Source: Trametes villosa (lineage: Eukaryota > Basidiomycota > Agaricomycetes > Polyporales > Polyporaceae). Taken from it: a stretch of DNA of 64,000 bases. Below the pieces are notes generated by a model. The model was given only the letters and a program-made list of their open reading frames with translations. It did no database searches and was not told the origin of the DNA. How positions within the stretch are numbered: position 1 is the first letter of the stretch; the number at the start of each line of letters is the position of its first letter. The translations under genes were made by a program, and so were the position numbers. The stretch is from assembly GCA_002964805.2 (NCBI GenBank), contig PUDQ02000102.1, forward strand, positions 512,163 through 576,162, in the 5' to 3' direction. Shown here one piece after another: positions 43,096 through 55,086 of this stretch.

Positions 43096-45912
43096 ATGGC
43101 GGAGATACACGCAGACGGCGGGCCGCTTCCCCCGATCCCCGATGACCTCACCATCCCGCAGTTTCTGCTCGATTCGCACCACCCCGCGCGTCCTGTGTTG
43201 AAGAAACCCCAGGCGTGGCTGATTGAGGAGGCGACAGGGAGGGAGGTCGGCTCGGATGAGGTGCGTGCATACAAGGTGTATCGCCACCGACGCGTCGTTG
43301 ACCTGAAGCCACTCCGGGCGCGTAGTTGCGCGCGAGGACATTCGGACTCGCGAACGCGCTGAAGCTACGCTGGAATATTGGTGAGTACAGAACAATTTTG
43401 GATATCGTATTCCCCTCCTAACACGTAACGCGTAGGCGAGGATGATGTTGGTACGTCTTTACACGCCGTCTCTCGGATACGCGTGCAACAACCCGAACGA
43501 CTTCGCAGTCTGTATATTCGGACCAAATCATATCGGTACGTCCGAATGCTCTCAGAGTCAAGCTTCTCACTGCATGCCTGTCCGACAGACTACCCTGTCG
43601 CCATATGGTTCGTACCACACAGGGGCTCAATGTGGCGCGTCATGCGCGTTCGCGCTACTCACGAACATTCAACATTTTAGGGCCACTCATAGATTAGGGG
43701 GCATTGTAACGTGAGTACCGCGTCTTCTGGCCCCGGAATAATGGGTTCTATCTCGCTAGCAACGGCGAAGTACGGCGAGTGCGTGTTGGAAGGTGCATAC
43801 ACGGCGGCACGTGGAGATATCCCTCCCCTTCACCAGCGGCCTTCACTGCACCTCACCTCCCCTCAAGTGACCTGCAACTGACATGCTAACCATTCCCACA
43901 GGGGCGCGAACCCCGCATACACCGCGGACGAGCTGCTATACCAGCTAACCGCCACGAAAGCGCGCGTGCTCATCGCACACCCCGGCTCGCTGCCCGTCGC
44001 GCTCGAAGCCGCGCGGGGCGCAGGCATCCCCGCAGACCGCGTCGTCGTGTTCGACGCCGTGCCCGGCGCCAACAACGTCAGCGTGCACGCGCTCGTCGCG
44101 GAGGGCCTCGAGCATACGCAGCAGTTCGTCGAGCGGCGGCTGCAGCCGGGCGAGGGGAAGCGGAAGCTCGCGTTCCTCAGCTTTAGCAGCGGGACGACGG
44201 GCAGGCCGAAGGTGAGTGTCAATGTGACTGCGAGTAGGGGTTCGAGCGTAAGGGGGCTGACGGGGATGGACAGGCGGTTATGATCCCGCATTACTCGGTG
44301 CTTGCGAATGTGATTCAGCTGGCGCATTATACGCAGGCGAAGGACGAGAGCAGGCCTCTCGATTTACAACGCTACAAGCCCGGAAGTAGAAATCTGGCTG
44401 GTGAGCCGCGCGACATTCCCTACCTTTCTTGACATGCTGAACGAGCTTTCCAGTGCTCCCGTTCTACCGTACGTTCATACTGCCAGCTCCTCGCTTTACG
44501 CCGATTAACCATGAAGTTGACATCAGACATATACGGCCTCGTCGTCGTGCTCCACTTCAACTGCTTCATCGGCGTGAGCCATCTGCATTCATCCTGAACG
44601 AAACTCAATCTGACGCGAGCTCCAGATCACGCTAGTGGTCGTACAGAAGTTCCAATTCGAGCAGTTCCTAGAAAGCATCCAGCGATACCGCATCACAAAC
44701 CTCTGGTCAGTCCACACTCCTCTTGGTCTTGGTCTACTCCCTCTTCTGACCCTCGAACTACCCTGGCACGGCAGTCTCGTTCCTCCCATGGTCGTGCTGC
44801 TGTGCAAACACCCCGCGGTGTCCAAGTACGACCTGAGCTCGCTACGCCTGCTCATGAGCGGCGCGGCACCGCTCACCGCCGAGCTCGTGAAGCAGCTCGC
44901 CGCGCGCCTGCCCAACTGCTGGATCGGCCAGGCGTACGGTCGGTCTCCCTCCTCTTCCCTCGGCCTCTCTCCTGGGGCTGACGCGAACGACGTGCAGGAA
45001 TGACGGAAACGTGCACGGCAGTGACGCACCCACAGGTCGACCGGCGTCTCGCGACGTTGGGAGGCGGGGGCTTCCTGCTTCCGGGGTGCACGGCGCGCGT
45101 CGTGAAGGCGGACGGCTCGCTCGCCGCGCTCGGCGAGGCGGGAGAGTTGCTGATTACGGGGCCGAGCATGGCGATCGGGTACTTGAATAACCCGGAGGCG
45201 TACGTCCCACTTTCCGCTGCCTGTTCGTGTGAGCTGATAGGATTGTGTGCGCCCTGCAGGACTGCAGAGACGTTTAAAGATGGCTGGGTCGTCACCGGGG
45301 ACGAGGTGTACTTCAACGAGCGCAAGGAGATCTTCGTCGTCGATCGCATCAAGGTGCGTCTCCCCCCAGGCCCTACCCCTCTCATCCATCCTCGCACGCG
45401 CTAACTGAAAGCCATGAACTGCATAGGAGCTGATCAAGGTGCGCGGGTACCAAGTGCCGCCGGCGGAGCTCGAGGGCCACCTGCTCGGGCACCCGGACGT
45501 CGGCGACGTGTGCGTCGTCGGCATCCCGGACGAGTACAGCGGCGAACTGCCGCTCGCATTCGTTGTCCCCAGCGCGGATGCGCAGGCGCGCATCGACGCG
45601 AGCCCGCGCGCGCAGGATGACGTGCGGAGGGCGATCATCAAGGTATGCTCCTCCCTCTGTCTCCTGCATCCTCCAATGCCTTCCCCTCTGCTGTCGGCTT
45701 CTGGGGTCGGATTGATGAGCGAGGCTGACGGGGCGATGGCACAGCACGTGGCGGACCACAAGACGAGCTACAAGCACCTCGTCGGCGTCGAGTTCATCGA
45801 CGCGATCCCGAAGAACCCGAGCGGGAAGCTGCTCCGGCGCTTCCTGCGCGACCGCGCAAAGCAGCTGCGCGAGAGCGGGAAGCTCGTGCTCAACGTGCGC
45901 GCGAAGCTATGA
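43096..45912 (+). CDS. 4-coumarate-CoA-ligase-like acyl-CoA synthetase, peroxisomal (paralogue C)
   Basis: Sixteen exons (43096-43260, 43326-43380, 43436-43450, 43509-43535, 43589-43607, 43681-43710, 43902-44211, 44274-44400, 44454-44468, 44527-44573, 44626-44705, 44775-44938, 44998-45199, 45260-45353, 45427-45642, 45745-45912) give 577 aa. The first eleven exon lengths are identical to paralogue A. The P-loop [49 protein letters not shown] and [11 protein letters not shown] are intact. It ends in AKL (PTS1). Predicted function is ATP-dependent CoA ligation of an aromatic or fatty acid in peroxisomes. It lies next to a P450 and a reductase, which supports a metabolic-cluster role. Confidence 0.92.
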
Positions 45913-47277
45913 GTGGGGCTATAGGATGCGCAGTGCGTAGACCGTGTCGATTCAACGGGGGTGCAGTATCTTGGGAAGGTAGAGGACAACTTGTGAGTGG
46001 GGCTCTGTAGGTACTGTACGCCCAGACCTGTTGTCGTGTAACATTAAGATGGGGCGAGACTCACAGTCAAACGCAGGTTCGGAGGGTCCCTATAACTTGT
46101 ATGAACGCGCCGTCTCGTAAGTACGTGCAGCTCGAGATGAAGGCGACTTGGGAGTTTCCCGGGCCTGCCGCAACGTTAGCGCCTAGGGCTAGCGCTCAAG
46201 GAAGGTCAAGTCCACACAAAGTTCACACGGTCTGTGATTGGCTCAGAGCCACGCTTTCGTCTCGCAGAGTGAGGCGGGAGTTGCTCAAACCTGTACCACC
46301 ACTCGTCCAGCCGCGATTTCGTAAATCTATGGTTCAACAGACAAAACTCAAAGACTATGAGACAGTAACTGAAGGCAATGGCTGTTCTACGATCAAGTTC
46401 TCTTATGAGCCAAGTTTTCTGCAGTGGTGATGCCGAGGCGTTGGACGTGATGGATGTACTAGCCAGCATGTTTTATATGCCCATAGGGTATCGGAAGCCG
46501 AAGCAGGCCTAAGGGCGCGCTTGCACGCCTCCGGGAAGAATGGGGTGAGTGGCATGCTCGAACTTATGCAGCCATATCCCGATGAGCCCTGACCACGATA
46601 TATACAGGCCCGTCAACGTTCAAGTTGGGCTCGAGTTAGCTTGGGCCTATGGGGATAACTACGATCAGTGCCTGCCTGCTGGTATATCTACGGTGGGTGA
46701 ATATGCATGGCTCCCTCCCGTGGTTGTCCCATGATTCAGCTTGTCCAACGACTTGGGTCGCCCTGTGGAAAACAAGGCACCCAGGCAACGTGCGAACACC
46801 ACCAGCTCACATCTCTCCGATACCACGTAGATTGAATGTGATATGCCTTTGGCGCTGCTAGTCCGTACTCGTCGCAAGCCGCCCACCTTGGCTGAACCCC
46901 AGTCCTGCGGTATATCCGGCGGACCGGGACTTCGAAGGGAAGGTGGTCCGTGATCATGATCCTCGGAGCCACCGCTATGAATTGATCATATATCCCTGCC
47001 AGTGCCCCTTGTTTCGTGCGTACTTAGGTTGAGAACGCCGGCGGCCTAGAAGCTATGTACAGCGCGCAAGAAGAGCGTCGCCGCTCTCTGTAACCGGCGG
47101 TCGAATCCTATCAGCTTCCTCCTCGCGGACGGCTACGATTCCCATGGACGCCCACTCAGGGCCGCGGAGCATGCGTGTGCCCGGTGCGCCAGCCTCGCAC
47201 CTCCCGCGCCTTATATTCTGCTGCAGTGCCAGACAGGCCCCTGCCCTGTACTCTCGCCTATCGAACTCATCGCCAAG
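45913..47277. other. Intergenic, 1.4 kb
   Basis: This stretch lies between ligase C and the P450, both on plus. A weak TTATATTC about 65 bp before the P450 ATG may serve as its TATA element. No gene was recognised. Confidence 0.4.
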
Positions 47278-49365
47278 ATGCAAGGAAGTATCGTCGACGT
47301 AGCTGCGCTCATGTCTTTCATCGCCCTGCTGGGGTTTCTCGTCCGCCGCACATTCTCCCGGGACGGATTCCCGCCGGGCCCCAAACCTATCCCGCTCTTC
47401 GGGAACCTCTTTCAGCTCTCGCAACGCCAGGAATGGCTGCAGTACGCGAACTGGGGCAAGATATACGGTACGCCCCCACTTACATGGCGTGGTGCGCCGG
47501 TCAGCTAACCGCGCCACCACCGGGGTGCGCCCAGGCGATATCGTCACTATCCGCATATTCAACAAGCCCCTCATCATCCTCAACTCTGCTCAAGCTATCA
47601 TAGACCTCTTCGAGGCACGCTCCGCGATCTATTCCAGCCGCCCTCATCTCACCATGGCGGGCGATCTGTGCGTATACCTATCACTATGAGGCTGACCGGG
47701 TCTTAACTGCTGTGACTTACGCCATAGGATGGGTTGGGGCGAAACGGTCGTCCTGATGCCGTACAACGAACGGTTCAAGAACTACCGGCGGCTGCTCAAG
47801 GTTGGCCTGAACTCGCAGGTCAGCCGCGATTACTGGCCTCTTATGGAGAAGGAGATCGCGCGCGAGCTCGTGTGGCTCCTCGATGATCCGGACGCCTACG
47901 TCCAACACTTCCGAAGGTACGCCACATCGCGCCCTAGGTCGCTCCACGTATCTTGACCACACCTATATCCTTTCTAGGACTGCAGGGACTGTCGCTTTGA
48001 AGATCGCGTATGGATACCAGAACGAGAACAACGAGTTCAAGCAGATCGTCAAGGACACCGAGGACGCACTGCACATGTTCGCCATAGCCGCGCTTCCTGG
48101 CGTGTTTCTCGTCGACACCTTGCCCTTCCGTGCGTTCATGTTTCGCATATTCCAGCGCACTATCCACTCACACGCGCTCCCATGCAGTACGTCACATTCC
48201 CTCTTGGTTTCCCGGGGCGGAGTTCAAGCGGCTGGGCAAGCGCACTCAGAAGCTCATCAAGGCCATGATCGACACACCATTCAGCATGGTCCGGCGGCAG
48301 GTGGTACGTCATTCTGCGCCCAAGCTGTGCGTGTCCTTACAATGACGCATTCATGCATACAGGAAGAAGGCTCTGCCCCGCGCTCCTTCGTGTCCGACCT
48401 TCTCAACGAAGCCCCGGAGCAGCGCAGCACGGACGAAGACATCAAGTGGGTTGCTGCGGGGCTCTACTCTGGGCAGTCGGACACGGTAAGCATCCTTGGC
48501 AGGCCGTCCCAACTACATACAACTGAGTGTGTGGTGCCTAGACGGTGGCGGCGTTGTCTACGTTCTTGCTGTGCATGATGCTCTTCCCCGAGGTGCAGAA
48601 GAAAGCGCAAGCGGAGATCGACGCCGTCATCGGGAGCGACCGTCTTCCGCGGATCGAAGATCGCGACGCTCTGCCGTACGTCTCTGCCGTGCTGAAGGAG
48701 GTCCTCCGCTGGCGTCCAGTCGTCCCCATGCGTAAGCCCCGCCCTTCCTTCCCGTATCACTCCCCCAGTCATTGTTTGTCTCTTGCCAGTATCACACACC
48801 GTTACGCAGGACGACGTATATCGCGGGTACCACATTCCTGCGGGCACCGCACTCGTCGCCAACGTCTGGTGGGTTGTGCATCACACACTAGGATTCCTGC
48901 TCCTTGCTGACCATCCGCGCGCCACACATAGGGCGGCGCTGCACGACTCCACGCAGTACATCGACCCGGACGCCTTCCGGCCCGAGCGCTTCCTTTCGCC
49001 GGAGAACGCGCGGGACAGCTCGAACTTCGCGTTTGGCTTCGGGCGCCGCGCGTGCCCGGGCGAGGCTGTCGCGCATGCGTCGCTCTTCTGTACGATTGCG
49101 TGCATCCTCGCGGTGTTCGACATCGTGATGCCTGTGGACGGCGCAGGCAACCGCATCGAGCCGGAGATGGTGTGGTCCTCAGGTGTTACGAGGTGAGCTT
49201 CGTCTTCATTGAATCCGGGGAAGCGGCCGCTATTCGATTTGGATACTAAACAAGATGCATCTTGCGGCGTTTTACAGTCACCCCGCTCCGTTCAAGGTCA
49301 AGATCACGGCGCGGTCTCCCGCGGCGACTCAGCTGATCAACCGCGCGCGGGACGGGGCGGAGTGA
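47278..49365 (+). CDS. Cytochrome P450 monooxygenase
   Basis: Ten exons (47278-47467, 47535-47667, 47728-47916, 47978-48129, 48188-48303, 48363-48485, 48542-48731, 48790-48868, 48932-49192, 49278-49365) give 506 aa, the normal length for a microsomal P450. An N-terminal hydrophobic anchor ([15 protein letters not shown]) is followed by the proline hinge [13 protein letters not shown]. Also visible are [10 protein letters not shown], the I-helix [14 protein letters not shown], the K-helix ExxR (Glu354/Arg357), FRPERFL, and the heme loop [12 protein letters not shown] with Cys432. The layout resembles the large basidiomycete families (CYP5144/CYP512/CYP5150-like). I cannot name the family with certainty. 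It would oxygenate a hydrophobic substrate at the ER using NADPH-P450 reductase. Its neighbours are ligase C upstream and the reductase downstream. Confidence 0.92.
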
Positions 49366-49682
49366 GCCTCGCGCACAACGGTTGCATTGGCACGATGTGA
49401 CCCGCGGGGTTCAAGGCTTGCTTGACTTGGTCGTAGTTTCGCTGGATACCATCCCTACGAAGAATGCCCACCGTTCTGCTCTGTTGAGTAGGTGTTGTAG
49501 TATTGCTTTCTTATCGATCTGTTCTCCACTCCCATCCAACGGCCACCCACTCGAGTTGAAACCAACCGACACGCTCTCCAGTCGACCTACTAAAGTTTAC
49601 ACATATCTGAGCCTGCCCGCCGCACAGTTTAACACTCCTTCCACGACTCATGCTCCAAGCCATACACGCCCAGCGACCATCT
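49366..49682. other. Short intergenic between convergent P450 and reductase
   Basis: This 317-bp stretch holds the two 3' UTRs. Nothing further was recognised. Confidence 0.4.
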
Positions 49683-51306
49683 TCAGAGCTTCCCTCGAAT
49701 GCTCTTGTATGTGTCCACCGCGCACTCGCCGAGGGTCCGGAAAGGCTTGAGCCTCAGCAGGCGTACTGTGCTTGATGAGTTCACGAACGGTCCCGGGAAG
49801 GAGAAAGGCGGCGCGTCCGGGTTCCCGCGCTCGACACCGGCCAGGCCCGGTGCGGTCTCCTGCACCACGTCGTCTGCCATGTCGTATGTCCCATCGTCAG
49901 CACACGGGAACGGGAACGCTACACAAGAGCATGGTCACGTACAGAGGTTCTGGTAGGTATAGGCACCGGCATCAAGGAGGAGGCGCTTGCCCCCGGCTTC
50001 GTCTACTTGGAGCGCCGCGACGAATGCGTCCGCGACGTCGCGCACGTCGATATACTCGGACGCGTAATCGTTCACCTTGTCGGCATCGCGCGGCGTCGTG
50101 AGGTGCTGGTATAGGATCTTGGAGGACAGGTTGAGCTCTTCAATGCTCGACCACTGCGCATCGTCATGGCTGTTAGCGAGCGTATTTGGCAGGAAGGGGG
50201 AACTCACATTGTGTATAGTAGGCTGCAGGATATGGTGCATTGTTCAACCATGGTGTTAAACAAGACTAGGGGGTAGACTTACGCCAAAAATCTACAGAAC
50301 ACTACGGTGAGCAAGGGAAAGCGCGATGTCACAGGGTGTAAGGTCAAACGCACCCAGCCAGGCAGAATCCGCGTGGCATCCCAGCCAATCTCGTCACGAT
50401 GCTTCTCCACGAAGCCAATGATGGCGCGCTCGGCGAGCACTTTGCTCGCGCGGTACAGCGCCACGCCGCCCGCATCGTCGCCTTTCTCCTCCACAAGCAA
50501 GGGGTCCTTGTCCGCCCAGTCGTCCTGTGAGCAGCCAGTGGCGTTAGCGGCAGTACCTCACGGCAGGGGTGGATATGCTGCCACTCGCCTCAGTATACAC
50601 GTGGAAGACGTCCTGGTGCCCCAGCATGGCCTGCGCAGATGAGAGGTACAACAAACGCTTGACGTTCTTACTACAAGTACCCGAAGACAGGCCGGTCAGT
50701 ACGAAGTCGAGAGGAGGGCGTAAGAGACTCACCCGTTTCGAAGAGTGCTCTCGAGCAGGTTCGCGACACCGTTTGTGTTGGGCCCGAGAATCTCTAAAAG
50801 AACGTGATCAGTAAAGCGAACACGCATCTGTATGAATGACCCAGCGTGTTATGTGAGTAGTCCGTACCAGACTTGCTCGTGCCATCAAGCGTGGTTACGC
50901 CGGCCTATGACACGAACATCGTAGACAGCAATTGAGCATCGCTTGGGAAAGTGTTGTGATGAGTACAGGGAGGACGTACCACATGTACTACGGCATCGAT
51001 AGAGCCGTCAATTGCGTTCACAAAGGCGTCGGGCTTGAAACATACGACGCGAGGTCGAGGTCAGATTATCTCAAGCACGGCAGCGGGAAGTCGATACACC
51101 ACCTCCGAGATGTCGGGGACTATAACGGTCCGAAAGCGGTCGTGGTACTCCTTGAAGACGCCGGTCACGTATGCGCCCTTCTTCTCTGAGCGTACAGTTC
51201 CCCGGACAGTGTAACCGCTCTCGAGAAGGGCACGAGCGATCCAGATGCCGCAGAACCCGGTGACTCCGCTGACGAGCACGGTTGCGGGAGGTTGCACGGC
51301 AGGCAT
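49683..51306 (-). CDS. NAD(P)H-dependent reductase, dihydroflavonol-4-reductase/Gre2-like (extended SDR)
   Basis: Ten exons (51306-51103, 51033-50980, 50904-50868, 50793-50733, 50670-50589, 50524-50354, 50291-50283, 50222-50208, 50153-49943, 49873-49683) give 344 aa. The Rossmann motif VSGVTGFCGIWIARALLESGY (GxxGFxG, 14-20) binds NAD(P). KRLLYLSSAQAML supplies the catalytic Ser region, and YRASK gives Tyr170/Lys174. ILPGWIFGP and YIDVRDVADAFVAAL are typical of extended SDRs. The family reduces ketones or aldehydes. The substrate is unknown. Exons of 9 and 15 nt and one GC-AG intron (after residue 146) are unusual. It is convergent with the P450, so the pair may act on one product. Confidence 0.87.
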
Positions 51307-51404
51307 TGCAGTCTGAGAACGCTATTGGAAATTTAGAGAGATTCGGGGGGCGACGATGGGAGTGCTCGCAGCCGAGGGATACCCCGCAACAGGGAACTTC
51401 ACCG

Positions 51405-51412
51405 ATATTTAT
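51405..51412 (-). promoter_or_regulatory. TATA-like box of the reductase gene
   Basis: The minus strand reads ATAAATAT about 100 bp upstream of the ATG at 51306. Confidence 0.4.
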
Positions 51413-52313
51413 GAGGTGCGGGACAGTCCTTGGAGGGAGGGAGACCCAGCGGTTAATCAGGATTGTTCAGCCTGGCTGAGCGCGAGTGCATCAGCTTAGA
51501 GCGGCTTTCGACATATTCATAGATCGTCCTCTCACGTACCGTGTGAGAGATTTCCGTAGATCGTACATGGACCGCTTCGAATTTGTTGCGCCCATGAAAT
51601 TCGAAGCGTCCGTCGCTCTGTCTACGCATGGTCGCTTGCCGCGAGGGGACGTTTGCTGTCCATGCTTGATCTGATGCAAGGAAGTCGGTCCACAGCACCT
51701 CGTAGTACGCTTCGCAGTGGATTCTTGCGCCAGGCTCGCTGAGAACCCTGTTGGCGGTATCTGATTAACATTCACAATATAGGTAGACGTCTACTGCTCG
51801 CCGACATACCTAAGCTTAGAGGAAATCCGAGTTTCACCGTACATCTATCCAAAAGTTCATGACGTCAAGAAGGCAGTGGCGATCGACTCGAGCGCGGGCG
51901 GTACGCTCAGGCTATGCCGAACATAGGGAACGGTCGTACGAGCGCGAACTTCGGGAATGGATGATCAGCCTGCCATTTGTTTTGTATGCAGTGTACTGAT
52001 GCGCCGGAGCACTGACCACACAGTTTGATTGTCTTCTGGATGACTGAGGTCAATCTCCGGACGGATACCTCCTCACGAGCGGCGGGACATCTCGGGAGCA
52101 GTCTCGCCTAACTCGGACCGGCGAAAGCTCCGTAGACCTCAACTTGAGCGTGGGTGGTCCCGCCCGCAGGCGTGTCAGGCTGCAGAAGAGGTAGTATTCT
52201 ACGGATTGAAGAGAGGAGAACGTACACAACTGATGTAGCGGCACATTGAGCAGGGACTTCAGAAGTCATACAAGGTGCATGTTACGCAGAAAAAACTCAC
52301 AGCATAGTAGCGT
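51413..52313. other. Intergenic, 0.9 kb
   Basis: This stretch lies between the reductase promoter and the 3' end of the first HET gene. No supported gene or repeat was seen. Confidence 0.4.
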
Positions 52314-54671
52314 CTACACGAGCTCAATCTCTACCGCCGGAGCATCGTCAAACACGCCCTTCTTGTCCATCCGGAAGTAGCCAACCCTACGATATACTTT
52401 CCTGGTTGCCTGCGAGTCAGTGTCTGAGCGAGCCCCCACGCCACTGACCGGATCCGCGGGAACGACAAGAAGACCCTCTGGATTCTTGAACGGGTCCGAA
52501 GTGTCCAAGGAAACCAGGACGGCCCACAACGTGTCCTGTGTCTTCGAGTCAGCCTCCGTGTCCATCGACGCCCTCCCGAGCCGTTCCAAGTACGGAGGCG
52601 GCATGTCGGATCTCCACGCCATGCGGTCCAGGTTGGCGTTATCATCCAGATCGAACGCTTCCCGGCGTTGACCTGGTGGCGGTGGTGGGGGATAGAGCTC
52701 GTCGCCGTCCACCGAGCACGGTAGCAGCGTTGTGTGCAGGATGAGTGACCCACCGGTCACTCTACCGAAGGGAAGCGCCTCGTCCTCGAGGGTGACCTCG
52801 CAGCAGACCAGCTTGAGCCGCGCGATGGCGCCCTGGCGGCCGCGCCCCGCTGTGCGCGCCCGCGGCCACATCGACTTCACCATCCGAACGCCGCCTTGGA
52901 CGGACGCCCACGACCACGACGGGGCGCAAGGTTCGGGGAGACGCTCGAGGTGGGCGCCGCCCTCTGCCCTCTGCCACAGGAGGTCGACGAGGAAGGTTTC
53001 GCGCCACAGGCCTGCGAGGTAGTCTGAGCCGAGGAGGCGGTGGAACTCCCGCGCGATAGCGCCGCAGGCGACCAGTTTGTCTGCTGGGTCGCTCAGCATG
53101 CGCTGGCTGTAGTCCTCCACGACGCGTAGCCAATCGTCGTGCACGGCGGTCCACTGCGCGGAGCCGTGCTGCACTATCGGTGGGTCAGGGAGGAAGAGCA
53201 CGTCAGGGAGACGCCGTTCGCCGCGAGGAATACAGAGCGCCCGGCCGACGTTTTGGATAGCTGTTTGGCACCTGTACTGGAGCGTCTTGGAGGTGAAGAT
53301 GAGCGCGCGCGGGGACATTAGGTACTCTTGCATGCACCAGGCACGGGCATCGATGGGCTCCGGAGGCCTTCTGTCGAGCGGCTCCCGGGAGATATATACA
53401 TTCCCGACTTTTGGCTTCACATAGCGGCTCACCAAACGACCCAGATCGGACGAAGCAGGGGGAGGAGGGCAGATGAACGGAAGGGCGATGTCCGGTGGTA
53501 TCGCTGGGCGGTCCTGCAGGAAGCCTTCGCTGACCTTCCGCGCACTCGCCGCAATGATGGTTAGGTACGCGCGGCGATATATCATGTGCATACGCCCAAT
53601 CTCGTGTCGTTGATCCTTCTCCGAGTCCTGGACAATGCACAGGCTATCTGCCCAAAGAAACTGGAACCCGAGGGCATGCGTGACGCGGATGGCATCGCGA
53701 ATAGTTTGAGGGAGGAGGGTGGGGTTGATTCCATCGGAATAGGTAGATACGTTCGCGGTAGTAGTGCTGTGCGGCTGATTCTCGCCCCATACGTAGCTGA
53801 GTGCGATATATCTGCCGCGTTGACCATTAGTAAAGACCAGTCGAGGCGCGTGGGGTTCACTGCAGTCGATAAGCCGAGTGGGAAGGGGAGAGTCCGCGGT
53901 GTCCCAGATGACTTGGCAAGTTTTGTGTCCATCCATACACTCCTCGATACATCCTAGAGCGAGGGCCATCGCGCGCGAAGATCCTACATCCAGCACGGGA
54001 GGGCGGGCAGCAATATACGGCGCGGCGGGATCATCTGTGCTTATGAGGCCTGTCAGTAAGGGCTTCGACGGCTGAACGCGGACCACATGGATGCACCCAC
54101 TCTCGTCGGTGTAGATGAACCCAGCAGAAGCCGACTGGGACCCCTCACAAGCTACTGAGAGCCCTTGGACATTCCGTGGCGTGCTGGAGATGTCGATAAA
54201 ATCTGAGGTTGTCGAACGGCCAACGGCGATCCTGATGTTCAAGCGTCGCCCATCAAGGTATGGAGATGACACTTTCGAGGCGGGATTATCGGGTATGGTA
54301 CCGGACAGGAATTGACACCAGACACAACCGGCGGCCGCGCGGTCCTCTAGCCCCTTGAGTGTTGTTGTGTAAGTATACCCGGTGGCTTCCAAGTCATATT
54401 TCATTGTTGTTACGAGATCAGCGAGTTCCGCTTTTGAGAGGTCTTCCCCACTTGGCAGCGTTGGTTTGGCAAACAGCCCGAGCTGTGCAGCGAAGGGGTT
54501 CTCCCAGCAGAATCGACAGATGGAGGATGGTCTCTGTGGTAGAGTAGTCACGGTGATGTCGGAATCTAAGTTCGAAGTAGCAGGTGCAGAGCTAGTAGAG
54601 GCAACTTGAAGAGGGCCTGCGCGTTCCCGAGGATGACGAAAGAATTGAGAGATGGCGTCCCTGTAGCCCAT
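52314..54671 (-). CDS. HET-domain protein (heterokaryon-incompatibility-like), copy 1
   Basis: One long intronless frame gives 785 aa from the ATG at 54671 (MGYRDAISQFFRHP). The same start context exists in copy 2, so the upstream ATG at 54842 is rejected. An N-terminal region carries two CxxC-like pairs (CRFCWE, GCVWCQF), possibly metal-binding. The HET domain (about residues 285-445) shows YIALSYVWGE, LLPQTIRDAI, FLWADSLCIVQD and EIGRMHMIYRRAYLTII. A later AWCMQEYLMSPRALIF is usual in HET proteins. The family triggers cell death after fusion of incompatible strains or acts in fungal innate immunity. The partner is unknown. The lack of introns contrasts with the rest of the window. Confidence 0.88.
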   Translation of the reverse strand: MGYRDAISQFFRHPRERAGPLQVASTSSAPATSNLDSDITVTTLPQRPSSICRFCWENPFAAQLGLFAKPTLPSGEDLSKAELADLVTTMKYDLEATGYTYTTTLKGLEDRAAAGCVWCQFLSGTIPDNPASKVSSPYLDGRRLNIRIAVGRSTTSDFIDISSTPRNVQGLSVACEGSQSASAGFIYTDESGCIHVVRVQPSKPLLTGLISTDDPAAPYIAARPPVLDVGSSRAMALALGCIEECMDGHKTCQVIWDTADSPLPTRLIDCSEPHAPRLVFTNGQRGRYIALSYVWGENQPHSTTTANVSTYSDGINPTLLPQTIRDAIRVTHALGFQFLWADSLCIVQDSEKDQRHEIGRMHMIYRRAYLTIIAASARKVSEGFLQDRPAIPPDIALPFICPPPPASSDLGRLVSRYVKPKVGNVYISREPLDRRPPEPIDARAWCMQEYLMSPRALIFTSKTLQYRCQTAIQNVGRALCIPRGERRLPDVLFLPDPPIVQHGSAQWTAVHDDWLRVVEDYSQRMLSDPADKLVACGAIAREFHRLLGSDYLAGLWRETFLVDLLWQRAEGGAHLERLPEPCAPSWSWASVQGGVRMVKSMWPRARTAGRGRQGAIARLKLVCCEVTLEDEALPFGRVTGGSLILHTTLLPCSVDGDELYPPPPPPGQRREAFDLDDNANLDRMAWRSDMPPPYLERLGRASMDTEADSKTQDTLWAVLVSLDTSDPFKNPEGLLVVPADPVSGVGARSDTDSQATRKVYRRVGYFRMDKKGVFDDAPAVEIELV

Positions 54672-55086
54672 GTTGTGATTACCAAAACTCGGACAAGCAG
54701 TTCTATCCGGGTCAAGCAGATGTATTCGGACGACAAGCCTCAGGAGAATAGAGTGATAAAGCCTCGAGGGTAACAGGAGCGCGAGCTTGGGTGAGGAGGT
54801 CACGAAGGTTGAGCGTTGAGAGCAGAGAGCGGAGGCGCCCAAGACACACCGCGCGCTTGACTTAGGCTATCGCGCGCAGCTCTGGGCTCCGACTTGGACT
54901 GCACGATCGAACAGGGTTTTTGATAGCGGCTCAAGATCCATGCAAAGTGGGTTGAGTTATGAGGGCGATATCCATTCAAAGTGAAGGTGGAAACAGCCAG
55001 ATGACATTGCAACACGCGCACTACTGGAACGCACAAGGTACTCATAGTACTTAGTACTCGAACCCGGCCGCGAACTGCTCACTTCG

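Noticed and set aside
54672..54842. Extra 57-residue N-terminus for HET copy 1 from the ATG at 54842
   Set aside because: Copy 2 starts at the homologous MDYGGAISQ position and the upstream sequences do not match, so the later ATG is preferred.
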